Source: a virus
Virus record (IMG/VR): IMGVR_UViG_3300023435_000091
Location: 1-24,585 of that record
Reading direction: 5' to 3' (one strand)
DNA length: 24,585 bases
The position numbers and the translations under genes were made by a program. Shown in pieces: positions 1-7,841 of the stretch (positions within the stretch are counted from its first letter, which is position 1; every line of letters starts with the position of its first letter). The notes below the pieces were generated by a model. It was not told the DNA's origin and ran no database searches. It worked only from the letters and a program-made list of their open reading frames with translations.

Positions 1-1716
1 CGAATTCACGCAGAACGCACCCGCAGACGTCCCAACATCCGCGCAACCACCGACGCGAACAACACGCCATCCTCCAGATGGGGTCGTATCAAATGACGTG
101 TAGTAATAATCACACAAATATGTTGCTGAACTGCCACCGGAGACCGATGACGCCCATATACCAATGATATCTAAAAAATCGACCGCATACCCATCTGCCT
201 CACCTAAATTCCCTGCTAAAATGTAATTAGATGCTGTATTGGAGACATAATTTATATAGTCAGTACAGAGATACAGTTTCGACGAGGCGCCATCGTTATT
301 GATGTTGCAACCATCAGCCCATTTATAGACATTTCCATACCAATTTTCGACACCCCGGTAAGACATATAGGCGTCGTTTGTGTCTCCACCAGTATTCCCG
401 GTTATGTTGCCGTCTGGGTTTGATTTTCCGCACTGGCCAATATAGCTATCTGCTACCCACGTGCCACCAGTTAACGCAGTTCTACCGGCACCAATTTTGG
501 TTTGAGAATCAAAATCAGCGTATTCAGTTAGATAAAGCGCCTGCAACGCTGCATTAAGCGCATAATCGAACTGATGCCAGCCTGTGCCTCGCTCTTCAGC
601 CATCGCCCTAAATTCAACGATTGTTTCAGTCACCTTTGGATATTGAGCAGCATAAGAACAAAGTTTGTCACCGGCTGCATACAGAGACGTGACAATATCA
701 GCAGGGGCAACCATAACGCCGGCTGAAGCATCGTACATACTACCCTCGTAGGCACCGATATAGCGGTATTCTGATGGGGTAGCCGACCCGCCTTTATAAA
801 ATGCCGTATTAATAGCCGCCACAACAGTCTCGCCGGTCGATAAAATCATCCGAAATGGCCCTTGAGCAATCATAAAATATCTGTAATTGCCATCCTGGTG
901 TTGCAGAGAGTAGAATTGCGGAATCTCAACCATCACCTGACCGTCTGTGCCGCCAAGGTTAGCTGTGCAGATTTCAAACGTCTCCGCACTGTCCATTATA
1001 TCTGAGCCGATTGACAGTACATCATCACTGTCTTTGGCTGTGATTATAGCGTATGTGTCATCGGTTGTATTGTGGACATAATAGCCGACATAAACTGATG
1101 CAGCGCCGGTAAAGATACCAGCATCGCTTAATTTATCCGCCGTGCCGGTATCATCAGTGCCGGTCACAGAAGGAGCAACACCCGCTTTATTATAACTATC
1201 ATCATACTCAAGATAATACTGCACAACCCCTGCATCACTAAGCACACACCGCCGCATCTGATCCTGTATGGGATAATCAGTGTAAGTGACAGCCAGGAAC
1301 GTCCCGGCTTGATTTACTATAACGCCTTTTTCGTAAGTATCGTTACCGGCACCGGCCTTCCACCTGATTCCATATGCGGTTGTTGAAAATACCCCAGAAT
1401 ACACGCTCCACCCGTGCGCCCCATCTCCGACCAGTCGAGCGTCTGTATCTGTGCCTGAATCCGGCACAGTGCCAGATGGTGCAGTTTCCCAAGTTGCATC
1501 ACCGGCGGCATCGGAGGTGAGAACTTTGCTTGCTCCGGCCCCGGTGGTTAGTTTCACAGCCGCAGCACTTACGGACCCCGTAGTAGTTATCCCTGCCCCA
1601 CCCTTAGCCGGTGTTAAATCCCCACTCGAATCAATCCGCCACATAGAATGTAACCCACCGGCAGCGATCAAGAAAGCCGAAGCAAATAATATAAAAATCC
1701 ATCCAAATTTCTTCAT
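1..1716 (-). CDS. Tail or receptor-binding protein with DGR-type C-type lectin C terminus (3' partial)
   Basis: Reading frame of 572 codons, open without a stop to the left edge, so the C terminus is missing. Start ATG at 1716 is preceded by AAGGAGA. Residues 1-21 form a hydrophobic signal-like stretch. Residues 46-75 resemble the collar motif of phage fibres (KLTTGAGASKVLTSDAAG). Landmarks further on are MVEIPQFY (262-269), YIGAYEG (319-325), YRGVENWYGN (453-462), GGSSAT (527-532), CDYYY (535-539) and GGWRV (548-552). The frame then ends VGGCADVGTSAGAFCVNS (555-572). This order is that of the formylglycine-enzyme/C-type-lectin fold of DGR target proteins, and the last segment lies where their variable repeat lies. 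The likely role is adhesion to a changing receptor. The fold call is by recognised motifs only. A fixed, non-diversified lectin-type tail protein is the alternative. Confidence 0.85.
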   Translation of the reverse strand, partial: MKKFGWIFILFASAFLIAAGGLHSMWRIDSSGDLTPAKGGAGITTTGSVSAAAVKLTTGAGASKVLTSDAAGDATWETAPSGTVPDSGTDTDARLVGDGAHGWSVYSGVFSTTAYGIRWKAGAGNDTYEKGVIVNQAGTFLAVTYTDYPIQDQMRRCVLSDAGVVQYYLEYDDSYNKAGVAPSVTGTDDTGTADKLSDAGIFTGAASVYVGYYVHNTTDDTYAIITAKDSDDVLSIGSDIMDSAETFEICTANLGGTDGQVMVEIPQFYSLQHQDGNYRYFMIAQGPFRMILSTGETVVAAINTAFYKGGSATPSEYRYIGAYEGSMYDASAGVMVAPADIVTSLYAAGDKLCSYAAQYPKVTETIVEFRAMAEERGTGWHQFDYALNAALQALYLTEYADFDSQTKIGAGRTALTGGTWVADSYIGQCGKSNPDGNITGNTGGDTNDAYMSYRGVENWYGNVYKWADGCNINNDGASSKLYLCTDYINYVSNTASNYILAGNLGEADGYAVDFLDIIGIWASSVSGGSSATYLCDYYYTSFDTTPSGGWRVVRVGGCADVGTSAGAFCVNS

Positions 1717-1726
1717 AACGTTCTCC

Positions 1727-2134
1727 TTATTGAAAATGCAGTATAATCGTTCCGGTGCCACCGCTCCCGGCGCTTGCAATGACGGGCGTTAATGCCCCTG
1801 TAATGATACGGCTGCCGTATGAACCCCCCGCTAAAGGCCATGCCGATTCGGTAGCAGATGTTGACCTGGCGCCCAAGGTTCCGAACAAGTCTTCACTTTC
1901 AGCGTCATTCACGACTATTGTGTAAGCGGTTGTCGTACCAGGCTCGGTCTGCATCATAAGCAGTTCACGCCCGGTAATAGCCTTTGTTATCGTTTCGCTA
2001 CAAAACGTGCCATTGTCAGTGCTTATACCGGAAACGGCTCCGTCCGTGTGAGCAGTCCAGACCATTGTAAGCTCCAATGTTTCCTTGCCGTTTTTGTAAA
2101 TCGGTTTTAATGTTTGAGTTATTGCTGCGGCCAT
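1727..2134 (-). CDS. Small phage structural-type protein, function unknown
   Basis: A 135-residue protein starting at ATG 2134 behind GGAG. It has no cysteine pair, signal peptide or catalytic motif that I can recognise. The composition is rich in Thr, Ser, Gly and Ala with alternating hydrophobic residues, as in beta-rich virion proteins. The C terminus is glycine-rich and hydrophobic (SAGSGGTGTIILHFQ). It sits between the lipoprotein gene and the lectin-type gene, 10 bp from the latter, in the same transcription unit. A baseplate or fibre accessory, or a chaperone for its neighbour, is possible, but this rests on position only. Confidence 0.6.
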   Translation of the reverse strand: MAAAITQTLKPIYKNGKETLELTMVWTAHTDGAVSGISTDNGTFCSETITKAITGRELLMMQTEPGTTTAYTIVVNDAESEDLFGTLGARSTSATESAWPLAGGSYGSRIITGALTPVIASAGSGGTGTIILHFQ

Positions 2135-2147
2135 GATTAATTCTCCT

Positions 2148-2639
2148 TTACCACGTTATTGTTAAGAGGTTATATACCGCCAAGGCATTATATATTTGCC
2201 ATTCCAAGGCCGCATTACCACCATGTTTCTTGATATTATACAAATCGCCGTCCCCGCTATGTCGTAATGGGCAAGTGAGTGTTTCGATAGCAGACAATAT
2301 TTTAAACCCCTTTGAGAAGTTGGAACTATCTAAAAACAAACCAACAACATTTTGTGTTAGTAATCCAGCCCTGTTTATCCACCTGTGATCTGACTCTGAT
2401 AAATTCCCACTATATTCTACACTCAACCCATGCAATGAATAGTCAGCGCCTACAATTTCGCAAGTTACCATATGGGCGCCTTCATGCACGGCCAAAGATG
2501 CCACCGCCCCTACAACCATGTATCCAGCGTCTTTAGGCGTCATGTTTTTAAACGAGTCCACCGGCGAACCGGCTATGAACGTTTTGCAACCAGTGGTTAA
2601 TAAAAAAATCGATATAATTAACAACATTTTTATTTTCAT
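2148..2639 (-). CDS. Predicted lipoprotein with HEXXH (HEGAH) metalloprotease-like motif
   Basis: A 163-residue protein. The N terminus is a lipoprotein signal: basic MKIK, hydrophobic LLIISIFLL, then TTGC with Cys18 as the expected lipidated residue. A hydrophobic helix (about 38-51) runs straight into HEGAH (52-56), matching the zinc-peptidase HEXXH signature. Further on are an RAGLLTQN segment and a hydrophobic C terminus. The helix-HEXXH plus AG..xxN arrangement recalls M50-type membrane peptidases, but the similarity is short and I cannot name a third zinc ligand. The start codon overlaps the preceding stop as TAATG, so translation is probably coupled. A surface-modifying or superinfection-exclusion role is inference. 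Lipoprotein call firm, protease activity uncertain. Confidence 0.7.
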   Translation of the reverse strand: MKIKMLLIISIFLLTTGCKTFIAGSPVDSFKNMTPKDAGYMVVGAVASLAVHEGAHMVTCEIVGADYSLHGLSVEYSGNLSESDHRWINRAGLLTQNVVGLFLDSSNFSKGFKILSAIETLTCPLRHSGDGDLYNIKKHGGNAALEWQIYNALAVYNLLTITW

Positions 2640-3679
2640 TAGGTTCTCCTAAATTCAGCAATTGTAAAAACGCTATTCATGCCGGATGAGATAGCGCCAG
2701 CACCAAAACCAAAAAGAGCGCTTGTTAATGTGCAATAATGCTGAATTTCAAAGGTTTTTTGAGCTGCTATTGTAAATGTACCAATAATTAATGAGTATGT
2801 AACATTGTTATTTTTGCTATATCCAGATGTGCCTAAGATAGTTTCAGATGTATCTGATATATTATATAGCCTAGCCACATGCATCTCAACGTCATAGGTA
2901 GGGCAAGCAATAAAACAAGTATATGTTCCAGCCGCTAAAGTTATTTGGTTTGATGATATTGAACAAATTCCGCCTGTGTCTGAATCCTCTGTGTTTATAT
3001 CTCTTGTTCGCCACGCATCTTGCGTAAACGTCCCGCCTCCAGCGTCTTCAGCTTTAACATCACTGACCTTAACATATTGCTCAAGTTTTGCTTTTATATT
3101 CGCAGGTGTTGTTGCTCTGTCTGTTGCCGTTCCGGTGATTGTTTCGGTATCGGTGGCAAGCTCGACCGTACCACTAACAGTTGTGGAAGCTGCAGCGACT
3201 TGCACGAACCATGCCCTGCTGTCTGTGGAAACAGTCTGAGCGCCCGCTAATGTAGTAATTGTTCTGATAGGTATTCTTCCAGCGGTAAAGGCAGTGGTGT
3301 TTTTGGTGACAGTCCCGGCCTGTGTAATTTCAACATAATTTGTGGAAGCATCGGTTAAGCCAATGGTTCCGGCGGCAATTGTCGTTACGGTATTGTCTAC
3401 CCGAATTTTGCCGGTCTTGTATCCCCATGTCAAGCCGGTTGTGGTCGCTGAGTTTTCATCGAATATTTCGGCAAGGGTTCTGGTCGATGCCGTGTCGCTG
3501 TATATTTCAGCTAATGCGTCCTCAACATTATCAGCGGCCATATTCCCGGCTGAATCATAAACACCTACCTGAGACGCACCACTGCCGCTATCCGTTGCTA
3601 AAAGGGCGTCTATGAAGGTGTTTACCCGCGTAAAACAGGTTTTAATTGACTCGGTAAGGGTCAGTTTTGTAAAGGCCAT
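2639..3679 (-). CDS. Tail fibre-like protein
   Basis: A 346-residue protein with a modular fibre layout. The N-terminal part contains VGVYDSAGNMAADNVEDAL, common in fibre or spike anchors. A short repeat-like segment at about 168-193 (SGTVELATDTETITGTATDR) resembles the VELAT repeats of lambdoid tail fibres. The C-terminal domain (about 222-346) is beta-rich and runs from a TFTQDAWRTRDINT entry through LAAGTYTCFIACP to EIQHYC. This pattern recurs at the ends of many phage fibre proteins and resembles a jelly-roll (C1q-like) head. The start is ATG 3679, overlapping the stop of the 59-residue gene upstream (TAATG). It probably forms a trimeric virion appendage, and receptor contact by the C-terminal domain is inference. 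Confidence 0.75.
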   Translation of the reverse strand: MAFTKLTLTESIKTCFTRVNTFIDALLATDSGSGASQVGVYDSAGNMAADNVEDALAEIYSDTASTRTLAEIFDENSATTTGLTWGYKTGKIRVDNTVTTIAAGTIGLTDASTNYVEITQAGTVTKNTTAFTAGRIPIRTITTLAGAQTVSTDSRAWFVQVAAASTTVSGTVELATDTETITGTATDRATTPANIKAKLEQYVKVSDVKAEDAGGGTFTQDAWRTRDINTEDSDTGGICSISSNQITLAAGTYTCFIACPTYDVEMHVARLYNISDTSETILGTSGYSKNNNVTYSLIIGTFTIAAQKTFEIQHYCTLTSALFGFGAGAISSGMNSVFTIAEFRRT

Positions 3680-3858
3680 TAAAACGTCTCCTCTGTATAT
3701 GTCGTTGTCGTATGCTCTAGGGTCGTCATTATTATAGCCCCCATGCCATCGTACTTTTCGGAATTGCCCAGAATAATATCGTTGTTACCAAGTATCCCAT
3801 AACCCGGTAAAGGCTCGGTCATTGTGAGTGAAGTGTGTTCTTCTGCTGTGAAAGTCAT
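3679..3858 (-). CDS. Small 59-residue protein, function unknown
   Basis: A 59-codon frame that starts at ATG 3858 and stops at TAA 3681-3679. It begins MTFTAEEHTSLTMTEPLPGYGILGNN and ends TTTTYTEETF. The start overlaps the stop of the 810-residue gene as ATGA, and its own stop overlaps the next start as TAATG. This double coupling, with exact filling of the gap between two long genes, is the main support for a real gene. The composition is threonine-rich and acidic, with no signal peptide or membrane segment. It may be a small tail or fibre-attachment protein; no family recognised. Confidence 0.65.
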   Translation of the reverse strand: MTFTAEEHTSLTMTEPLPGYGILGNNDIILGNSEKYDGMGAIIMTTLEHTTTTYTEETF

Positions 3859-6287
3859 TCTGTAACCCCGTCATAGCCTTTTTTTATTGTATACGCGCCC
3901 ATTGTCAGCAGATATTTTTTAAATTTGTTTTGTGCAGCTTTTCCAGCATATGGTTTTGACGCGTCCATAATAATTTGCGCTGCTGAAGGACTATAAATAG
4001 CTTCTGTGAGCAATCTATTAATTTGTTCCTCTGAGAATTTTCTTGGCGCTCCTGTTATGGCTTTCCAGATATTTTTTATCGCACCGAACATAAAGCCTTT
4101 GCCCTTTTGAATAGCAACCAATTGACCTATATTCCGGGCTATCGTATTTGTAGTTTCTCTCCTTGCGCCGAATGCTTTTTCAACTGTTGCAGACCCACCG
4201 GCATATGTGACGTTTTTGTTTCGTCCCAAAACTCGCAATATATTATGATAGTCTTGCAATGCCTTTATTTTGCCAGATTCTTTAGCATATAAAACTCTCA
4301 TTGCTGGCATGTGGTCCTCTAATATCTTACCAAGCGCTGCCATGCTCTGCACCGGATTACCTAAAACATCAACACCGCTTGTTTCGGCTGTTTTTAGCAA
4401 ATAATCTTTAAATGCATTCTTGATTCCTGCAACTGCCGCCGGGTTATCTTTTACCCCAGGCAATTTCAATAAATCGTTTGCCATTTTAGCGCTTTGCATT
4501 TTGCCCTTTCCGCTAAAAATACTTTTCATCACATCACCAACATCTGTACCAATAATTTTAGACGCAACTGTTTTTTCATACTCTGCAAGTCCAGCAACCG
4601 CAGTATCAGCCACTTTTTTTGATCTAATAATGTTTTGAAATTTATCTGTCAGTCCGTATTTGTCCAGCACGTCCTTGTTGGCTTTGAACCATTTAATAGC
4701 CCGCCCAGTATTAACTTCACCGTTATCTGTTGCCCTTGAAAGAAAATCTTTACCGGCATAATCGTCAATCAACGTACCGGCTTTTTCTTTGCCTACTGTT
4801 CGAACAAGATCATCTGCTGCATCCATTTTGCCGGTTCTGAAAAATCGACTCGGGATATCGGAATAGGCAACTTTCCCCCCGGTGCTTTCCCGGCCTGATG
4901 CCAAAACATCCCCGACTGTGCCCTTTCTATACTTTTTGATATACCCTTTGAACTGGTCGGATGCTTTTTTATATAGTTCAACTGTTTGGGCGTGTTCAGG
5001 AGCAAGCGTCCGCATTTGCTCCATTGCTTCATCAACGCCTTTTTCCAACATGCTTAACCGTCGAACCAATTTTAGATTTGGGTTTAATTTGCTGTATTCG
5101 TCTCTGATTTCAGTTGTAATTTGTGAGCGCCAATCCCGTAAATTATCGAACGTTACAGACTTGCCTTCTGTTTCTTTTACCGCCGCCTTAATTTGTTTTA
5201 CGATAGCAGAAGGATAGCTCCCAGGACCGCCACCTATTTTTTTAAAATCAGCGGTAACCCCTACCACTGTTTTATTAACAGGATTTGCAGACAAAACAGT
5301 TCCTTTGGGAATTTCCGCATACAGTGCATCAATTTGTCCTTTTTCTATTTTCCGACCTGATTCCAATGACTCCTTTATAACCCGCCCAATGTCCTGTTGA
5401 CGTTGACCTAATGCTAAAGGTGCCACCGTTTCTTCTGCCGCACCAACAGCCTTTGATGCACCTTTTTCAAGGCCAGTTTTATGTTTTGCTACACCGGCAA
5501 CAATTTCCCCTGCATCTTCTTTTCCTGGGAATTGTTTTTGAATAGCGGTCATCATTTCGCTGTTAATTTCAGCATCCTGCCCTTTTAAAATATTTGCTAG
5601 CTCTGCATCTTTTGCCGCCATGCTTTGCTCGAAACTTGCCGCTTTTGGTGATCCTGTTTTTTGAGCAAAGGTAGGTTGTGTTTTAATCCCGGTTCGTCTT
5701 AAAATAGCCTCTGTTTCTTTGCCAGTCTGGGTTGATATTTTAGACGGTTCGCGCACCTGTTCCAAGGCTTCTTTGGCTTTTAGCAACATTCCCCGGTCAC
5801 TCATTGACGGGAACATGCCTTTAATTTTCTTGAAAAGCCCGGTAAACCCCATTTTGTTTGCCAACTTCCATATACCATGCCCTGTGCCTACAACTGTTTT
5901 ACCTACAATACCCCCGGCCATTTCCATTTCGGCACCTGATTTAATATCTTCTGCCGCCTTTATAGAACTTTCTTTTAAATCCATTTTATCGGCAAGGCCC
6001 AAAAATTCATCAAGCCGGTCGGCTATATTTGACCCGATACTATATGTTAACCCAGCCCCACCAACCCCCCCAACCGGGCCGCCCGCCGCTGTGCCAGCAA
6101 TCGCTCCGCCCACTAAACCACCCATCTCAAGTGCTGGCCGGTATACGTTCGAAGCGGCCTGCCTAACGGGTCGGTTTTGCTGCCACGACATTTCGCCAGA
6201 CGGTGCCTGTAATCTATCAGGACTTATTTCAATACCGCCTATGGCGTTTGGATCTTCTATTAACCTATCTAATGAAATTTCTCCCAT
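3855..6287 (-). CDS. Large internal virion (DNA ejection) protein, putative
   Basis: An 810-residue protein starting at ATG 6287 behind AAGAGGA. Residues 56-86 are a Gly/Ala-rich hydrophobic stretch (GGLVGGAIAGTAAGGPVGG) able to insert into or cross a membrane. The rest is mostly charged, Lys/Glu/Ala-rich and predicted helical, with no enzyme motif I recognise. Length, helical bias and a membrane-active glycine-rich segment fit ejection proteins of short-tailed phages, which leave the capsid ahead of the DNA and form a conduit in the host envelope. It is the last of three consecutive genes of this type, downstream of the tail protein gene, as in P22- and T7-type genomes. I see no lytic transglycosylase signature. 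The call is by context and composition. Confidence 0.65.
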   Translation of the reverse strand: MGEISLDRLIEDPNAIGGIEISPDRLQAPSGEMSWQQNRPVRQAASNVYRPALEMGGLVGGAIAGTAAGGPVGGVGGAGLTYSIGSNIADRLDEFLGLADKMDLKESSIKAAEDIKSGAEMEMAGGIVGKTVVGTGHGIWKLANKMGFTGLFKKIKGMFPSMSDRGMLLKAKEALEQVREPSKISTQTGKETEAILRRTGIKTQPTFAQKTGSPKAASFEQSMAAKDAELANILKGQDAEINSEMMTAIQKQFPGKEDAGEIVAGVAKHKTGLEKGASKAVGAAEETVAPLALGQRQQDIGRVIKESLESGRKIEKGQIDALYAEIPKGTVLSANPVNKTVVGVTADFKKIGGGPGSYPSAIVKQIKAAVKETEGKSVTFDNLRDWRSQITTEIRDEYSKLNPNLKLVRRLSMLEKGVDEAMEQMRTLAPEHAQTVELYKKASDQFKGYIKKYRKGTVGDVLASGRESTGGKVAYSDIPSRFFRTGKMDAADDLVRTVGKEKAGTLIDDYAGKDFLSRATDNGEVNTGRAIKWFKANKDVLDKYGLTDKFQNIIRSKKVADTAVAGLAEYEKTVASKIIGTDVGDVMKSIFSGKGKMQSAKMANDLLKLPGVKDNPAAVAGIKNAFKDYLLKTAETSGVDVLGNPVQSMAALGKILEDHMPAMRVLYAKESGKIKALQDYHNILRVLGRNKNVTYAGGSATVEKAFGARRETTNTIARNIGQLVAIQKGKGFMFGAIKNIWKAITGAPRKFSEEQINRLLTEAIYSPSAAQIIMDASKPYAGKAAQNKFKKYLLTMGAYTIKKGYDGVTE

Positions 6288-6296
6288 ATTGTCCTC

Positions 6297-7832
6297 TTAA
6301 AAATCAGGGATAAAGTATTTTCCATCTTTTTCATAAACTGGTAGTCCCGTAACCGTATCTGTCCCGGTTAAAACCGAACCAGCGGGGATACCAAAAATAT
6401 GTTTGCTCGAATACTTATTTCTAATAAAATCTTCAAACCCAGTACCATCAAAAACACCCCTGTTTTGTTTTTTATAATTCGATACCTCTCTAGCGATATC
6501 GAGTTCTCTTTGAGCAATACTCTTGCGTATTTTAAGAATAAGTTTATTTCCACCTTTGCTGATAATCATTTGAACATTCATATCTTTAAGAAACTGAACA
6601 TCTTTGTCTGACATTTGACCAGCCAAAACCATACCTTCGCCTAAATTCCTTGATCGCAATGCCAACTCATTTACAATTGCTCCAAAGGCTTCTTTAGCTC
6701 CCAGGCTTTTGCTGACAGGAATACCAAAGGCGCTGGCCCATTGCTGAATACCCTTGCCAATATTTGCTAATTTCCCAGATCTAAAACGGTCTAATAACGT
6801 GTCCAAAGTATTTAGTGTAGCAATTTTCCCACGAGCTTTTACCGATCCAGCGACTATTTCTTTTTCACGCTCTGCACCAAATTTTCCAGATTGAGTCAAG
6901 TACCCCTTTGCCCTTGGGCCTATCGGGAAAAATCCCTCCGCTGCCGCCTGTGCTATTGCATTTTTATCTCTTGTATCAATATCTTTTGTTGCTCCGGTTT
7001 CCGCATTTCTGTAAAGATTCGTGTCCGGTGCAAACTCTGAATCATCTTCGCCCGCTCGCAAATCTTGTTTAAACAATTCTTTTTTTCTGAAATCCTCCAT
7101 GCCCTGCTTTCGTTTAGCCTCGGCAACTTTGGCCTTTTGTTCATCCTTCTTTTTTTCTGTCTGCCTCTTTGTTAAAGTAGCCTCGTCAAAAACATCGAAT
7201 CTCATATCTTTTAATACTTTGCCCTGATTATTCGCCTGCTTGAATGCCATTATGTTTTCATCTGTCGGGTCTTTTAAGGCGGCGTTGTAAGCAACCGTTG
7301 CTTTTTCTAAAAAAGCATCTTTTGCCTGTGCTTCTTTATCTTTTTGTGACAATGACCCATAACCCTCAACATCAATCCCCGCTTGCTTTAGTAATTCGTT
7401 CCAGTTTTTGGTTAAATGAGAATATGTCTCTCTCGTTTCTGGGCGTACTCCACCAGTAAGGGGGTTTTCCATCTTTTTTAGCATGTCACCTATACTATTT
7501 GCCTTGGCAAGCGCCTGTGTTTGACGTTCCCAAACAAATTTTTGCGTGTCTCGGCGTTTTTTTGTAGCATCCGCAGCTAGAGATGTTTCTCTTTCTTCCT
7601 TTATTCTGTCTGCTTTCAAATTAAAAGTATCAATAGCGCCGGGGCCATATCGTTTTTCTATATCGGCATTTTTGCTAGTGTCCAACCTCTGCCCCAACCC
7701 TACTTTCATTTCTATCATTTTCCCGCGATCATTCCGCCGACGCTCGATATCTTCTTTCTTCATGCGCCACATATTCTCGCTGTATTTTGGTATCCAGTCT
7801 GTTCCGTAACTATGTCTAGCAAAGTTCGCCAT
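6297..7832 (-). CDS. Internal virion or ejection-type coiled-coil protein, putative
   Basis: A 511-residue protein starting at ATG 7832 after AAGGGGA. It is strongly charged, with long Lys/Glu/Arg-rich helical stretches (for example RQTEKKKDEQKAKVAEAKRK) suited to coiled coils. The C-terminal part (GSVLTGTDTVTGLPVYEKDG) looks like a small beta domain. There is no signal peptide or membrane segment. It is the middle gene of the three-gene block between the gp10-like tail protein and the fibre genes. An ejection or core protein inside the capsid is the most likely role. No sequence family was recognised, so this rests on position and composition. Confidence 0.6.
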   Translation of the reverse strand: MANFARHSYGTDWIPKYSENMWRMKKEDIERRRNDRGKMIEMKVGLGQRLDTSKNADIEKRYGPGAIDTFNLKADRIKEERETSLAADATKKRRDTQKFVWERQTQALAKANSIGDMLKKMENPLTGGVRPETRETYSHLTKNWNELLKQAGIDVEGYGSLSQKDKEAQAKDAFLEKATVAYNAALKDPTDENIMAFKQANNQGKVLKDMRFDVFDEATLTKRQTEKKKDEQKAKVAEAKRKQGMEDFRKKELFKQDLRAGEDDSEFAPDTNLYRNAETGATKDIDTRDKNAIAQAAAEGFFPIGPRAKGYLTQSGKFGAEREKEIVAGSVKARGKIATLNTLDTLLDRFRSGKLANIGKGIQQWASAFGIPVSKSLGAKEAFGAIVNELALRSRNLGEGMVLAGQMSDKDVQFLKDMNVQMIISKGGNKLILKIRKSIAQRELDIAREVSNYKKQNRGVFDGTGFEDFIRNKYSSKHIFGIPAGSVLTGTDTVTGLPVYEKDGKYFIPDF

Positions 7833-7841
7833 AATGTCCCC

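Noticed and set aside
630-824. 64-codon frame on the minus strand
   Set aside because: It lies wholly inside the longer lectin-type gene in another frame, with no ribosome site or domain.
1317-1511. 64-codon frame on the minus strand
   Set aside because: Shadow of the lectin-type gene in another frame.
5719-6300. 193-codon frame on the plus strand
   Set aside because: Antisense to the 810-residue gene. Its Pro/Ser/Ile-rich product is typical of an antisense shadow.
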